A DNA stretch of 64,000 nucleotides, from NCBI GenBank assembly GCA_047973125.1, contig JBKEBK010000024.1, positions 124,001-188,000 on the forward strand. The letters are read 5' to 3'. This document shows positions 27,092 through 37,101 of the stretch, piece after piece. The notes beneath the pieces are model-generated. The model ran no database searches and was not told the DNA's origin. It worked only from the letters and a program-made list of their open reading frames with translations. The translations under genes were made by a program, and so were the position numbers. Source of the DNA: CAYNRG01 sp047973125 (GTDB lineage: Bacteria; Bacillota_I; Bacilli_A; Erysipelotrichales; Erysipelotrichaceae). Position 1 is the first letter of the stretch. Every line of letters begins with the position of its first letter.

Positions 27092-28883
27092 CCATAGACA
27101 GAACAGCCATAAAAGCTTCCTGAGGTATCTCTACTGAGCCTACAGACTTCATTCTCTTTTTCCCTTCTTTTTGTTTTTCTAAAAGTTTTTTCTTTCTTGT
27201 GATATCTCCACCATAACATTTAGCCAAAACATTTTTTCTTAGTGACTTTATTGTTGTTCTTGAAATTACCTTACCACCAATCGCAGCTTGGATTGGGATT
27301 TCAAACTGTTGTTTTGGAATTAAATCTTTAAGTCTTACCGTAATTGCATTACCTCGATGATAAGCAAAATCTCTATGTACAATTATGCTAAGTGCATCAA
27401 CTGTTTCACCATTAAGTAATATATCCATCTTAACAAGTTTTCCAGATTGATATCCAATTAATTCATAATCTAATGATGCATAACCCTTAGTTGCAGATTT
27501 GAGACGATCAAAAAAATCATAGACAACCTCTCCAAGTGGAATCTCATATATTATTTGGTTTCTACCATCATCAATATAAACCATATCTTTATAAACTCCT
27601 CTTTTACCCTGACACAATTCCATAACAGAACCAACATACTCATTTGGAACCATAATGCTCGCTTTTACATAAGGCTCTTCAATATAATCAATATTTTGTG
27701 CGTTTGGCATATGAGCTGGATTATCAATTTTCTTCATCTGACCATCTGTAAGGTATACATGATATATTACACTTGGAGCAGTAGCTATCAGCGAGAGGTT
27801 ATATTCTCTCTCTAATCTTTCCTGTACAACATCCATGTGCAAGAGCCCTAAGAATCCACATCTAAATCCAAAACCTAACGCTTGTGATGTTTCAGCTTCA
27901 AATTGTAATGATGCATCGTTTAGTTGTAATTTTTCAAGTGCCTCTCTTAAATCATTATACCTTGATGCATCAGTTGGATAAAGTCCACAATAAACCATTG
28001 GATTCATTTTACGATAGCCAGGAAGTGCACTTCTTGCTGGACTTGCAAAATTTGTTACTGTATCACCGACATTCACATCTTTAATAGATTTTATTGAAGC
28101 ACAAAACCAACCAACAGTTCCGCAGCTTAATTCATCTTTTTTAACCTCTTTTGGATTTCTAATACCTACTTCTAAAACTTCATATTTGGCACCTGTTGCC
28201 ATAAACATAACTGTATCACCAACTTTTAAACTACCCTCTTTAATTCTTACAGAAACTATTACACCACGATAAGCATCGTAAACAGAATCAAATATAAGTG
28301 CCTGTAATGGGTTGTCTATATTTCCTTTGGGAGCAGCAATATTATTTACTACAGCCTCTAAAACCTGATTAATATTTAAACCACTTTTTGCCGATATCAT
28401 TGGAGCATTTGAACAATCTAAACCAATAACATTTTCAATTTCATCTTTAACCCTATCAGGATCAGCACTAGGCAAATCAATTTTATTAATAACTGGAATA
28501 ATTTCTAAATTATTATCTAATGCCAAATACACATTAGCAAGAGTCTGTGCCTCAATTCCTTGTGCTGCATCTACAACAAGTATCGCACCTTCACAAGCCG
28601 CAAGAGATCTAGATACTTCATATGTAAAGTCAACATGTCCTGGTGTATCAATCAAATGAAAAACATAATCTTCACCATCTTCTGCTGTATATTTTAATTG
28701 AACCGCATTTAACTTAATTGTAATACCTCTCTCTCTTTCTAAATCTAAAGAGTCAAGGATTTGATTTTTCATTTCTCTTTGCTCAACAGTTTGTGTCAAT
28801 TCCAAAATTCTATCAGCCAATGTAGACTTACCATGGTCAATATGAGCAATTATTGAAAAATTTCGAATATTTTTTTGATTCAT
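27078..28883 (-). CDS. lepA: Elongation factor 4 (LepA)
   Basis: A 601-residue translational GTPase that acts on stalled or assembling ribosomes. G1 is AHIDHGKSTLADR, G2 RGITIK, G3 DTPGHVDFTYE, G4 NKIDLPSADP. EF4-specific features are the GFRCGFLGLLHMDVVQERLERE stretch (split GFRCGFLGLLHMD) and the basic C-terminal domain with KKKLLEKQKEGKKRMK. Length is normal. AAGGAG precedes the ATG by 8 bases. It lies upstream of hemW, a common Bacillota arrangement. Confidence 0.97.
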   Translation of the reverse strand: MNQKNIRNFSIIAHIDHGKSTLADRILELTQTVEQREMKNQILDSLDLERERGITIKLNAVQLKYTAEDGEDYVFHLIDTPGHVDFTYEVSRSLAACEGAILVVDAAQGIEAQTLANVYLALDNNLEIIPVINKIDLPSADPDRVKDEIENVIGLDCSNAPMISAKSGLNINQVLEAVVNNIAAPKGNIDNPLQALIFDSVYDAYRGVIVSVRIKEGSLKVGDTVMFMATGAKYEVLEVGIRNPKEVKKDELSCGTVGWFCASIKSIKDVNVGDTVTNFASPARSALPGYRKMNPMVYCGLYPTDASRYNDLREALEKLQLNDASLQFEAETSQALGFGFRCGFLGLLHMDVVQERLEREYNLSLIATAPSVIYHVYLTDGQMKKIDNPAHMPNAQNIDYIEEPYVKASIMVPNEYVGSVMELCQGKRGVYKDMVYIDDGRNQIIYEIPLGEVVYDFFDRLKSATKGYASLDYELIGYQSGKLVKMDILLNGETVDALSIIVHRDFAYHRGNAITVRLKDLIPKQQFEIPIQAAIGGKVISRTTIKSLRKNVLAKCYGGDITRKKKLLEKQKEGKKRMKSVGSVEIPQEAFMAVLSMDDDK

Positions 28884-28956
28884 AAATTATCTCCTTTAAA
28901 TACACATTTATCTCAACATATTAACTATTTAATACTAAATAAATATTTGCCTATTA

Positions 28957-28965
28957 ATTATAACA
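28957..28965 (-). promoter_or_regulatory. Extended -10 promoter of lepA-hemW
   Basis: Minus-strand TGTTATAAT: a perfect -10 with the TGn extension. The -35 region is only T-rich. It lies between fmt and lepA. Confidence 0.5.
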
Positions 28966-28989
28966 AAACTATATGTAATAAAAAATACT

Positions 28990-29925
28990 TTATTTAAAAC
29001 ATTCACCAATAAGAGATTTTCCAGCACCATTATAATACTCTTTAGCACTAATAATTTTTTTTCCCTCTTGTTGTAGTTTACTTATTAGAATAAATCCTTT
29101 CTTTGCTGCAATTACTAAATTATCATTATCTAAAGACACTAATTTCCCAAAAGGTTGATTATGTTCTTTAACAATATAATCTACTTCATGAAGCTTAATC
29201 TTAATATTTTTTATAATACCATAGCCAATAGGATATGATATTAAACCTCTAATATGGTTATAAACATCAATTACATCTCTATTAAATGAAACAAATTCTT
29301 GTTCTTTTGTTATGTTTCTTGCAAATGTTACTAATGCTTCATCTTGCTTAATTTCTTTAAGTTCACCACTTAAGAAAAGTTCTAATTTCTCAACTAACAA
29401 TTTTTTTCCAGCAGATTCCAATTTATCAAACAAAATACTTGTTGTATCCTTAATATCAATTTCAACGACCTCTTGAGCAAGAATTGCTCCAGCATCCATT
29501 TTTTCTTCCATTCTCATAAGTGTCATCCCACTCTGTTTCTCACCATTTATTATAGCCGTATGAATTGGAGCACCCCCACGATATTTAGGCAGCAAAGAAG
29601 CATGTAAATTAATACAACCATACTTTGGATACTCAAGTAACTTCTTAGGAATAATTTGACCGTATGCACAAGTTATTATTAACTCTGGATCATACTTAAT
29701 AACCTCTTCAAATTCATCTTTGATATTTACTAAAGATAAAACGTCTAAATTATACTGTTTTGCTCTTTTCTTGATGGGTGTTTCTTGTAGTATTTTTTTT
29801 CTACCTTGGGGCTTATCTGGTTGTGTTACAACAGCAACAATATCATATTCCATATCCTTTAATACATCTAACATACCACAAGCAATTGCAGGAGTTCCCA
29901 TAAAAACTATTCGACATTTTCTCAT
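28990..29925 (-). CDS. fmt: Methionyl-tRNA formyltransferase
   Basis: A 311-residue enzyme that formylates initiator Met-tRNA using 10-formyltetrahydrofolate. The catalytic region is CINLHASLLPKYRGGAPIH (about 100-118) and the C-terminal tRNA-binding OB-like domain follows. AGAGGTG lies 6 bases before the ATG at 29925; the GTG within that motif (29934) is a less likely start. It stands alone here, without def or priA, between lepA and the divergent rpsT. Confidence 0.95.
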   Translation of the reverse strand: MRKCRIVFMGTPAIACGMLDVLKDMEYDIVAVVTQPDKPQGRKKILQETPIKKRAKQYNLDVLSLVNIKDEFEEVIKYDPELIITCAYGQIIPKKLLEYPKYGCINLHASLLPKYRGGAPIHTAIINGEKQSGMTLMRMEEKMDAGAILAQEVVEIDIKDTTSILFDKLESAGKKLLVEKLELFLSGELKEIKQDEALVTFARNITKEQEFVSFNRDVIDVYNHIRGLISYPIGYGIIKNIKIKLHEVDYIVKEHNQPFGKLVSLDNDNLVIAAKKGFILISKLQQEGKKIISAKEYYNGAGKSLIGECFK

Positions 29926-29960
29926 TATTTTCACCTCTTAATAAATTATACCATGTTTAG

Positions 29961-29989
29961 TTGATTTTTATCTTTTGATTTGGTATAAT
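29961..29989 (+). promoter_or_regulatory. Promoter of rpsT
   Basis: TTGATT (29961-29966), a 17-base spacer ending in TGG, and TATAAT (29984-29989), with both boxes and an extended -10. GGAGGTG follows at about 30005. Confidence 0.8.
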
Positions 29990-30015
29990 TCAAAAGGTTA
30001 TACAGGAGGTGTACA

Positions 30016-30276
30016 ATGGCAAATATTAAATCACAAAAGAAGCGTGCAATTACTAATATGAAGAAAAATGAAGTAAATTCTGCAAAGAAAACTGCACTAA
30101 AGACGGCAATTAAAGAAGTCTTTGCAGCAGTTGAAGCAAAAGATAAAGAAAAGGCATTAGAAACATTCAACAAAGCTAACTCTTTACTTGATAAAACACT
30201 TGCATGTCATATTAAACATAAAAATTATGTTGCACGTCAAAAATCACGTTTAGCACGTTCGATTAATTCAATTTAA
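30016..30276 (+). CDS. rpsT: 30S ribosomal protein S20
   Basis: An 86-residue helical 16S rRNA-binding protein. The start MANIKSQKKRAITN, the middle KKTALKTAIKEV and the C-terminal HKNYVARQKSRLARS are diagnostic. It has its own strong promoter, a GGAGGTG site 5 bases before ATG and a terminator at its stop, so it is a single-gene unit. It is divergent from fmt. Confidence 0.96.
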   Translation: MANIKSQKKRAITNMKKNEVNSAKKTALKTAIKEVFAAVEAKDKEKALETFNKANSLLDKTLACHIKHKNYVARQKSRLARSINSI

Positions 30277-30307
30277 AAAAAGATCACTTCATAGTGATTC
30301 TTTTTTT
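30275..30307. terminator. Bidirectional terminator of rpsT and trmK
   Basis: AAAAAAAGATCACT (30275-30288) pairs with AGTGATTCTTTTTTT (30293-30307). It begins within the rpsT stop codon and contains the end of trmK, so both convergent genes use it. Confidence 0.92.
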
Positions 30308-30966
30308 ATCTCTTTATCAATCAATTCTATTTTACTTAGATACTTAGTGTAATTTTTATTATCTATTTTTAAATTAGAAAGAATTTGTAAATAATTATTT
30401 CTATTTTTTTTTAATAATTCAATATATTCAACATCTCTTTGCTTCATAAGTATTGGACCAAAAAGTATTTCTTCATTACTATATTTTCTGCCACCATTTA
30501 ACTTAAAAGAAATAATCTCATAAAAATGTTTACCATCAGATACTATACCTTCTTTATCAATAAGATACTCTTTATCTGATATCCAACTTCTTAGTAATTC
30601 AGAATGTTTATTTATTTGAACTATTACTTGCTTTAATTTTGAAAATTTACTTAATCCTCGCTCTAAGATTTTTATTGCTGTTTTAAATCCCATACCTGCT
30701 ATTATTATTACTTCTGTATCTAATGGTACATTGTCAAGACCATCAGATGATATTAATTCTATATAATTTTCTAGTTTATAATTAACAATGTTTTTCTTAG
30801 CAGCATTTAATGGACCTTCTATTACATCACATGCATAGCATTTAGTGGCAATATTTCTTCTTATTAGAGCACAAGGAACATAAGCATGGTCTGTACCAAT
30901 ATCAGCCACTACACTATCAAACTCAACAAATTCAATTATTTTCTCTAACCTATTATTTAAAATCAT
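30289..30966 (-). CDS. trmK: tRNA (adenine22-N1)-methyltransferase TrmK
   Basis: A 225-residue SAM enzyme that methylates A22 of tRNA. The motif VVADIGTDHAYVP (about 19-31) and IIIAGMGFKTA (about 88-98, NPPY-like position) are characteristic, and a C-terminal coiled coil follows. It overlaps rpoD by 4 bases (ATGA). The usual partner nif3/yqfO is not next to it. Confidence 0.92.
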   Translation of the reverse strand: MILNNRLEKIIEFVEFDSVVADIGTDHAYVPCALIRRNIATKCYACDVIEGPLNAAKKNIVNYKLENYIELISSDGLDNVPLDTEVIIIAGMGFKTAIKILERGLSKFSKLKQVIVQINKHSELLRSWISDKEYLIDKEGIVSDGKHFYEIISFKLNGGRKYSNEEILFGPILMKQRDVEYIELLKKNRNNYLQILSNLKIDNKNYTKYLSKIELIDKEIKKESL

Positions 30967-32225
30967 CCTTTATCAACAAAATCTCTAAGTCTTTTAGATC
31001 TACTAGGATGTCTTAGTTTTCTTAAAGCTTTGGCTTCAATCTGTCTAATTCTTTCTCTTGTAACATTAAATTCCTTACCCACTTCTTCTAATGTTCTAGT
31101 TCTTCCATCATATAAGCCAAATCTTAATCTTAAGACCTTTTCTTCTCTTTCAGTAAGTCCTTGTAAAACTATCCCAATTTCATCTTTAAGTAATTGATTA
31201 TTTGCATATTGATCTGGACTCATTGCATCTTTATCTTCTATAAAGTCACCTAGGTGAGAATCATCTTCTTCACCAATTGGAGTTTCTAATGAAACAGGAT
31301 CTAAAGCAATTCTTTGAATTTCACGAACTTTTTGTTCTGTAATTCCTTCCATTTTTTCAGCAATCTCAGCATCTGTAGGATCTCTTCCTAAATCTTGAAC
31401 AAGTTGCCTTTGAATTCTAGCTAACTTATTAATTGTTTCAACCATATGAACTGGAATTCTAATAGTTCTAGCTTGATCTGCAATAGCTCTAGTAATTGCT
31501 TGACGAATCCACCATGTTGCATATGTAGAAAATTTAAAACCTTTCGTATAGTCAAACTTTTCAACAGCTTTAACAAGTCCCATGTTACCTTCTTGAATTA
31601 AATCAAGAAATAACATCCCACGTCCTACATATTTTTTTGCAATAGATACAACCAGTCTTAAGTTTGCAGATATAAGGATTTGCTTTGCCTCATCATCACC
31701 TTCTTCAATTCTCATTGCGATTAAAGGCTCATCCTCAGCTTTAAGTAGTGATACTCTACCAATTTCTTTTAGATACATCTTAACTGGATCATTTGTTTTA
31801 ATAGAAGTATTATCAGAATAAGTTATAGTAATTGGCGACTTATGTTCAATTACATCATCTTCATCTTCATCTGAATCACTATCATCAATTAAATCTATAT
31901 CATCATCGATATCATCATTTATTTCAGTATCCTCAGAAACAACAATTTCTTCCTGAGAAAACCAATCAAATAACTCCTCTAAATCATTATCAGTCAAGTC
32001 TAACTTTTCAAGAGATGCCATAACATCTTTTTGAAGCAAAACTTCTTCCTTGTTATAAATATTCTTATAATCAATCTTTAAATCATCAAGAGTTTTAATT
32101 TGCTTGTCCTTACCAGATCCTTTATAAGGACTTATCAAACTATTATTGTTTGATTCCTTCTTTTCTGTTTTAGATATATTCGCATTTTCTTCTTTTACTT
32201 TTAACTCTTCATCTTTAATTTTCAT
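30963..32225 (-). CDS. rpoD: Primary sigma factor (sigma-70/SigA)
   Basis: The 420-residue housekeeping sigma factor. Regions 1.2-2.4 contain DPVKMYLKEIGRVSLL, LIQEGNMGLVKAVEKFDY and FKFSTYATWWIRQAITRA; region 3 PVHMVETINKL; region 4.2 TRERIRQIEAKALRKLRH. The N-terminus is unusual only in its charged linker: an acidic run (about 105-130) rich in Asp and Glu. GAGGTG precedes the ATG by 7 bases, inside dnaG, which it overlaps by 11 bases. It is in the classic dnaG-rpoD operon. Confidence 0.97.
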   Translation of the reverse strand: MKIKDEELKVKEENANISKTEKKESNNNSLISPYKGSGKDKQIKTLDDLKIDYKNIYNKEEVLLQKDVMASLEKLDLTDNDLEELFDWFSQEEIVVSEDTEINDDIDDDIDLIDDSDSDEDEDDVIEHKSPITITYSDNTSIKTNDPVKMYLKEIGRVSLLKAEDEPLIAMRIEEGDDEAKQILISANLRLVVSIAKKYVGRGMLFLDLIQEGNMGLVKAVEKFDYTKGFKFSTYATWWIRQAITRAIADQARTIRIPVHMVETINKLARIQRQLVQDLGRDPTDAEIAEKMEGITEQKVREIQRIALDPVSLETPIGEEDDSHLGDFIEDKDAMSPDQYANNQLLKDEIGIVLQGLTEREEKVLRLRFGLYDGRTRTLEEVGKEFNVTRERIRQIEAKALRKLRHPSRSKRLRDFVDKG

Positions 32226-33951
32226 TAGTAAGCACCTCTATTTCTTCTTTTAATTTTATAAACTTTTTCATTTTTTCATCAGTATATTCTATACATAAAC
32301 TATCTCTTAGTACTATCAATTCCTTTTTTTTAATATGAAGTAAAATTTTATTAATTGCACCTAATAACTGTTCCTCATCATATTTTTCTGGAAACTTTGT
32401 GTTTTCCATTATATCAGTATAATAGTTCCTTTGATCCTGATTGAGCTTATCAATTATCGCCGAATATTCAAATTTTTTATTTAATGTATATTCATCAAAT
32501 ATTATCTTCATAAGATCAGTGTTCTTTTGACTTTCAAAATTATAAAGTTTTTTTTGAAAAATCTCAACCGCCCTTTTATCCAAAGACATCTGTGATATTA
32601 CTATTTGTTCTGCATCTTCAATACCACTAACATTTTTATTAAGGTAAATGTTTCTTCTTAATATTGTTTGTGGCCTTGGATGTTCTTTAATATTTGCATC
32701 ATTGAATTTAAATCCAGTTTTCTCTTCAAGTAGATTTGTAAAATAATTTACATCTATATCACTATCAAGTAATCCTATTTCTTTTCTTATATTTTTAGCA
32801 ATTTCTTTTTTATCTGAATAATTAGTTAAATCTTTTCCCTCAATAAAGTAATCAAAGATAAATTCAATAAATAACAATGGTTTACTTACTTTACTTTTTA
32901 GTTCATCTTTACCAAATCTTTCAATTATTTCATCTGGATCTAATGAGTCATCATTCTTGACTACAAATACTTTAAACCCTAACTCTTGGGCAATCTTTCC
33001 TACCTTATATGTTGCATTTTTACCAGCTTTATCTCCATCGTAACAAAAGATAATATTAAGGGTTGTCTTCCTTAAAATTTTTAATTGATCTTTTGTTCCT
33101 GCAGTACCAAGTGTTGCACATACATTAAATATGTCGCACTTAGAAAAAGCTATAACATCAGTAACACCCTCAACTACAATTACCGCTTTTTCTTTTCTTA
33201 TATAGTCTTTTGCACGATGATAGTTATACACTATGTGACCTTTTGAATATAATTTTGTTTCGTTAGTATTTATATACTTACTACTAATATTAGGATCAAT
33301 AGTTCTTGCTGTAAATCCAACAGGATTACCATAAGTATCATGGATAGGAAATGTAATTCTATTTGCAAAGGTGTCTTTGACACCAAACTCACTTATTCTA
33401 ATAAGATTTGTGCTATCCATTATTGACTCTTCATATCCCTTGGCAATTAAAAATTTATATAACTGATTATCACCACCATTAAAGCCAATATCAAACATCT
33501 TAATCAAGCTTTCATTGATTCCTCTTTTATTTAAGTACTCTTTATAAATTAAACCATCAGATGAGTTTAAATTATAAACCATATAGTTTATAGCCTCATT
33601 TAAAACTTTATGAGCAGCAGCCTTTTTAGGATCTATAGGAATAATAAAGTCACTTGACTTAACATCTAACTTATAATCGATCATTTCAGCAACCTTAACA
33701 ACCGATTCTGGAAAAGATAACTTCTCAAAGTTTTGAACAAAGGTAAAAACATTACCTCCTGCCCCACATACAAAACACTTGTATATTTGTTTACTTTGAT
33801 TTATAGATAATGAGGGATCATGATCATCATGAAAGGGACAAACCGCCTTAAATGATTTTCCTTTCTTTACTAAAGGAAGATAATTTCCGATAACATCAAC
33901 AACATCAGATTGGCTTCTAATTGCATTGATATCTTCTTGACTTATTTTCAT
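32215..33951 (-). CDS. dnaG: DNA primase
   Basis: A 578-residue primase. The CHC2 zinc finger is CPFHDDHDPS with CFVCGAGG (about 38-66). The TOPRIM core has VVEGVTDVIAFSK with catalytic Glu, ATLGTAGT and FCYDGDKAGK. The C-terminal helicase-binding domain is shorter and less conserved than in B. subtilis. It follows glyQS by 22 bases and overlaps rpoD. Confidence 0.96.
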   Translation of the reverse strand: MKISQEDINAIRSQSDVVDVIGNYLPLVKKGKSFKAVCPFHDDHDPSLSINQSKQIYKCFVCGAGGNVFTFVQNFEKLSFPESVVKVAEMIDYKLDVKSSDFIIPIDPKKAAAHKVLNEAINYMVYNLNSSDGLIYKEYLNKRGINESLIKMFDIGFNGGDNQLYKFLIAKGYEESIMDSTNLIRISEFGVKDTFANRITFPIHDTYGNPVGFTARTIDPNISSKYINTNETKLYSKGHIVYNYHRAKDYIRKEKAVIVVEGVTDVIAFSKCDIFNVCATLGTAGTKDQLKILRKTTLNIIFCYDGDKAGKNATYKVGKIAQELGFKVFVVKNDDSLDPDEIIERFGKDELKSKVSKPLLFIEFIFDYFIEGKDLTNYSDKKEIAKNIRKEIGLLDSDIDVNYFTNLLEEKTGFKFNDANIKEHPRPQTILRRNIYLNKNVSGIEDAEQIVISQMSLDKRAVEIFQKKLYNFESQKNTDLMKIIFDEYTLNKKFEYSAIIDKLNQDQRNYYTDIMENTKFPEKYDEEQLLGAINKILLHIKKKELIVLRDSLCIEYTDEKMKKFIKLKEEIEVLTNEN

Positions 33952-33973
33952 AATCTCCCCCTTCTATTTTAAA

Positions 33974-35353
33974 TCAAAACTTAATTTTTTCTTTAATATA
34001 ACCTTTAACTTCAGTGATTTTTATTCTTTCTTGCTCCATTGAATCACGATGTCTAATCGTTACGCAACCATCATTTTCACTATCAAAATCATATGTGATA
34101 CAAAATGGTGTTCCAATGGCATCCTGACGGCGATATCTTTTACCAATACTACCTGATTCATCAAAATCACAATTAAATTCTTGGGATAAATCTTCAAACA
34201 AAGTAATTGCTTTATCACTCAATTGCTTTGAGAGCGGCATTATGGCAGTCTTTATTGGGGCAAGAGCTTCTGATAGTCTCATTACTACTCTTGTACTACC
34301 ATCTTCTAAAACTTCCTCATCATATGCTTCACAGAAAAATAATAAGAATAATCTTTCAACACCTACAGATGGTTCTACACAGTATGGTACATACTTTTGA
34401 TTTGTTGTTGGATCTAAATATTCAAAAGAAACTTTTGCATGTTCCATATGTTGATTTAAATCATAGCTAGTTCTATTGGCAATACCCCAACACTCTCCCC
34501 AACCAAATGGGAAATTATATTCAATATCACATGTTCCTTTAGAATAAAAGCTTAATTCATCCTTATCATGATCTCTAAATCTTAAGTTATCTTTATTTCC
34601 ATTATTTAAACTAATAATCCAATCCATACAGAAATTTTTCCAATACTCATACCATTCCATATCGCTTCCTGGTTTACAAAAGAATTCAAGCTCCATTTGT
34701 TCAAACTCTCTTGTTCTAAAGATAAAGTTTCCAGGAGTAATCTCATTTCTAAAAGACTTACCAATTTGACCAATTCCAAAAGGAATCTTTTTTCTCATAC
34801 TTCTTTGGACATTTTTAAAATTAACAAAAATTCCTTGAGCAGTTTCAGGTCTTAAGTATATCGCACTTTTTGAATCTTCTAAGATCCCTTGAAATGTTTT
34901 AAACATTAAGTTAAACTGCCTAATATCAGTAAAATCATGTGCACCACAGTTTGGACATTTGATTTCATTCTCAGTGATATATCTAAACATTTCTTCGTTT
35001 TCCCAACCCTCAGGGTTCACGCTATTGTTTGAAAAATCTTCTATTAAATGATCAGCACGATGACGAGTTTTACAACTTTTACAATCCATCAGTGGATCAC
35101 TAAAACCGCCAACATGTCCCGAAGCCTCCCAAACTTTAGGATTCATTAAAATTGCAGACTGTAGACCAACATTATTAATGTTTTCCTGGATAAATTTTTT
35201 CCACCATGCCTGTTTTATATTATTTTTAAGTTCAACACCAAGCGGACCAAAATCCCATGTGTTACTTAGACCACCATACACCTCAGAACCCTGATAAATA
35301 AAACCAGAATTTTTTGCATGACTTACAATTGTTTCAAATTTATTTTTACTCAT
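33974..35353 (-). CDS. glyQS: Glycine--tRNA ligase, single-chain (alpha2) type
   Basis: A 459-residue class II synthetase of the eukaryote/archaea-like dimeric type, unlike the alpha2beta2 enzyme of B. subtilis. Motif 1 region is GPLGVELKNNIKQ, motif 2 is FRNEITPGNFIFRTREFEQME, split FRNEITPG and FRTREFEQMELEFF, and motif 3 is EPSVGVERLF. A zinc-type CKSCKTRHRADH and CPNCG lie between. It heads the glyQS-dnaG-rpoD-trmK unit. The ribosome site (AAGGG) is rather far from the ATG. Confidence 0.96.
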   Translation of the reverse strand: MSKNKFETIVSHAKNSGFIYQGSEVYGGLSNTWDFGPLGVELKNNIKQAWWKKFIQENINNVGLQSAILMNPKVWEASGHVGGFSDPLMDCKSCKTRHRADHLIEDFSNNSVNPEGWENEEMFRYITENEIKCPNCGAHDFTDIRQFNLMFKTFQGILEDSKSAIYLRPETAQGIFVNFKNVQRSMRKKIPFGIGQIGKSFRNEITPGNFIFRTREFEQMELEFFCKPGSDMEWYEYWKNFCMDWIISLNNGNKDNLRFRDHDKDELSFYSKGTCDIEYNFPFGWGECWGIANRTSYDLNQHMEHAKVSFEYLDPTTNQKYVPYCVEPSVGVERLFLLFFCEAYDEEVLEDGSTRVVMRLSEALAPIKTAIMPLSKQLSDKAITLFEDLSQEFNCDFDESGSIGKRYRRQDAIGTPFCITYDFDSENDGCVTIRHRDSMEQERIKITEVKGYIKEKIKF

Positions 35354-35388
35354 TTTTTAGCATTTTCCCTTCTATTTAAGTACCTTTA

Positions 35389-35418
35389 AATATAACATGA
35401 AATCAATATCCTAGTCAA
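35389..35418 (-). promoter_or_regulatory. Promoter of glyQS-dnaG-rpoD-trmK
   Basis: Minus-strand TTGACT (35413-35418), an 18-base spacer ending TGT, and TATATT (35389-35394). Confidence 0.65.
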
Positions 35419-35459
35419 TTAAGCATATAGATAAAAAATCAATAAAACAGTATGATTAA

Positions 35460-36212
35460 TTATATGTTTTTTATCTGCTCAATCGCTTTAAAAGACTTGA
35501 ATTTTGTATCTGTATGCTCTTGTAGGAATTTCATTAATATTTCAGTACACTCATATAAATTTTTATCATCATACTTTCTTAAAATATCATAATTTTCTAT
35601 TTTAGCTTTATTTAATAATCTAAAACTTTTTAATGTTTCTAAACTACACTTTATTATATCACTAGAGTGATCTTTGCAACTATTACAAACAAATCCTCCA
35701 TCACTAACACTAACACAACTAATTTTACTATCATTACAAAGTACACATGCCTCAACATAAGGTGACAAGCCATGAATTTCTAAAGTTTTTGCTAAATAGA
35801 ACGACAAACATAACCAAGAAAAATGAGCCTCATTCAACACATTTAAAGAAAAATTCAATAATTCAAAAATAGAATAGTTCATTTGGATATCCGAATCAAT
35901 ACCTAAAGTTTTTACAATTTCACAAAAAAGTTGAGCAATGTACACCTTGTTTAAGTTTTCTCTAATATGTCTATTAGACATCTTTAATACCGCATTTTTA
36001 ATTGTAAACATCGTTTGATTATCTTTATAATCAATTATATATTCACCAACAATAAATGGGGTACATGAAGCTTGTAATTTACTATTCATCTTTTTTGCAC
36101 CACGTGCAACTAAAGTTAAAATTCCATATTCTATGCAAAAAACACTTAACATTAAATCATTTTCACGATATTCTTTTTGATCTAAAACAATAGCTAATAT
36201 TGTATTATTCAT
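35460..36212 (-). CDS. recO: DNA repair protein RecO
   Basis: A 250-residue RecF-pathway mediator. The N-terminal OB fold contains LDQKEYRENDLMLSVF and LVARGAKK, and a zinc finger CVLCND...CNSCKD lies near residues 175-205. The ATG at 36212 follows GAGG by 6 bases and overlaps era by 8 bases; a TTG four codons upstream is the alternative. It ends the ybeY-dgkA-cdd-era-recO run, with no clear terminator in the following 60 bases. Confidence 0.92.
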   Translation of the reverse strand: MNNTILAIVLDQKEYRENDLMLSVFCIEYGILTLVARGAKKMNSKLQASCTPFIVGEYIIDYKDNQTMFTIKNAVLKMSNRHIRENLNKVYIAQLFCEIVKTLGIDSDIQMNYSIFELLNFSLNVLNEAHFSWLCLSFYLAKTLEIHGLSPYVEACVLCNDSKISCVSVSDGGFVCNSCKDHSSDIIKCSLETLKSFRLLNKAKIENYDILRKYDDKNLYECTEILMKFLQEHTDTKFKSFKAIEQIKNI

Positions 36213-37101
36213 GATCAACCTCAAGTGGTATATAGCCTAATTGCTGAAGTTTCGCTTTTCTGTTGCGCCAATTTTTCTCAACCCTAACATATAACTCTAA
36301 AAAGATACTCTCTCCTAAAATACCTTCTAATTCTTCGCGGGATCTGATACCAATTTCTTTAATCATTTTTCCCTGTTTACCAATCATCATACCTTTTTGA
36401 CTATCTCTATCAACTATAATAACAGCACTTATACATAACTTCCCTCTGCTACGTCCCATTTTCTCTAATACAACCGCAACAGAATGAGGGATTTCTTCAT
36501 CTGTAAGATATAAAACCTTTTCTCTTATAATTTCAGCATAAATAAATTGCTGAGGAAAGTCACAAACTTGATCTTTAGGATAATAAACAATACCATCTTC
36601 TAAATAATTTTTTACAACATTCAATAAATGATTAAGATTATCATCGGTAAGTGCTGATATAGGTACTATTTCCTTAAAATCGTACCTTTCATTCCATTCT
36701 ATTAAAAGATTGATCAAATTTTCTTTTGATAATAAATCAATCTTATTTAAAATCAAAAAAACTGGATACTTTATATTTTTTAACTTATCCAAAACAAATC
36801 TTTCGCCACTACCAAAAGGAACACTTGCATCAACTAAATAAAAAATAATATCGACACTACCAATTGCCGAGAATGCTTCTTTGTTCATATGTGTTCCTAA
36901 CTCATGATGAGGTTTATGAATTCCAGGGGTATCAACGAATATTATTTGTGAATCTTCATCTGTTCTAATACCTCTAATTTGATTTCTAGTAGTTTGTGGT
37001 TTTGGAGAAATAATTGCAACTTTTTGCTTTAACAGCGCATTCATCAATGTGCTTTTGCCAGCATTCGGCCTTCCTACAAGGGCTACAAATCCCGACTTCA
37101 C
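36205..37101 (-). CDS. era: GTPase Era
   Basis: A 298-residue GTPase that binds 16S rRNA during 30S maturation. G1 is GRPNAGKST (about 10-18), G2 region PQTTRNQIRGI, G3 DTPGIHKP, G4 NKIDLL. The C-terminal KH domain has the VIIVDRDSQKGMMIGKQGKMI pattern with GKQG loop. It begins with GTG, overlapping the cdd stop as GTGA, with AAAGG upstream. Confidence 0.96.
   Translation of the reverse strand: MKSGFVALVGRPNAGKSTLMNALLKQKVAIISPKPQTTRNQIRGIRTDEDSQIIFVDTPGIHKPHHELGTHMNKEAFSAIGSVDIIFYLVDASVPFGSGERFVLDKLKNIKYPVFLILNKIDLLSKENLINLLIEWNERYDFKEIVPISALTDDNLNHLLNVVKNYLEDGIVYYPKDQVCDFPQQFIYAEIIREKVLYLTDEEIPHSVAVVLEKMGRSRGKLCISAVIIVDRDSQKGMMIGKQGKMIKEIGIRSREELEGILGESIFLELYVRVEKNWRNRKAKLQQLGYIPLEVDHE

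Noticed and set aside
29946..30173. A 75-codon frame antisense to rpsT
   Set aside because: It covers the rpsT promoter and gene; its Phe-rich sequence is the reverse of Lys/Glu codons of S20.
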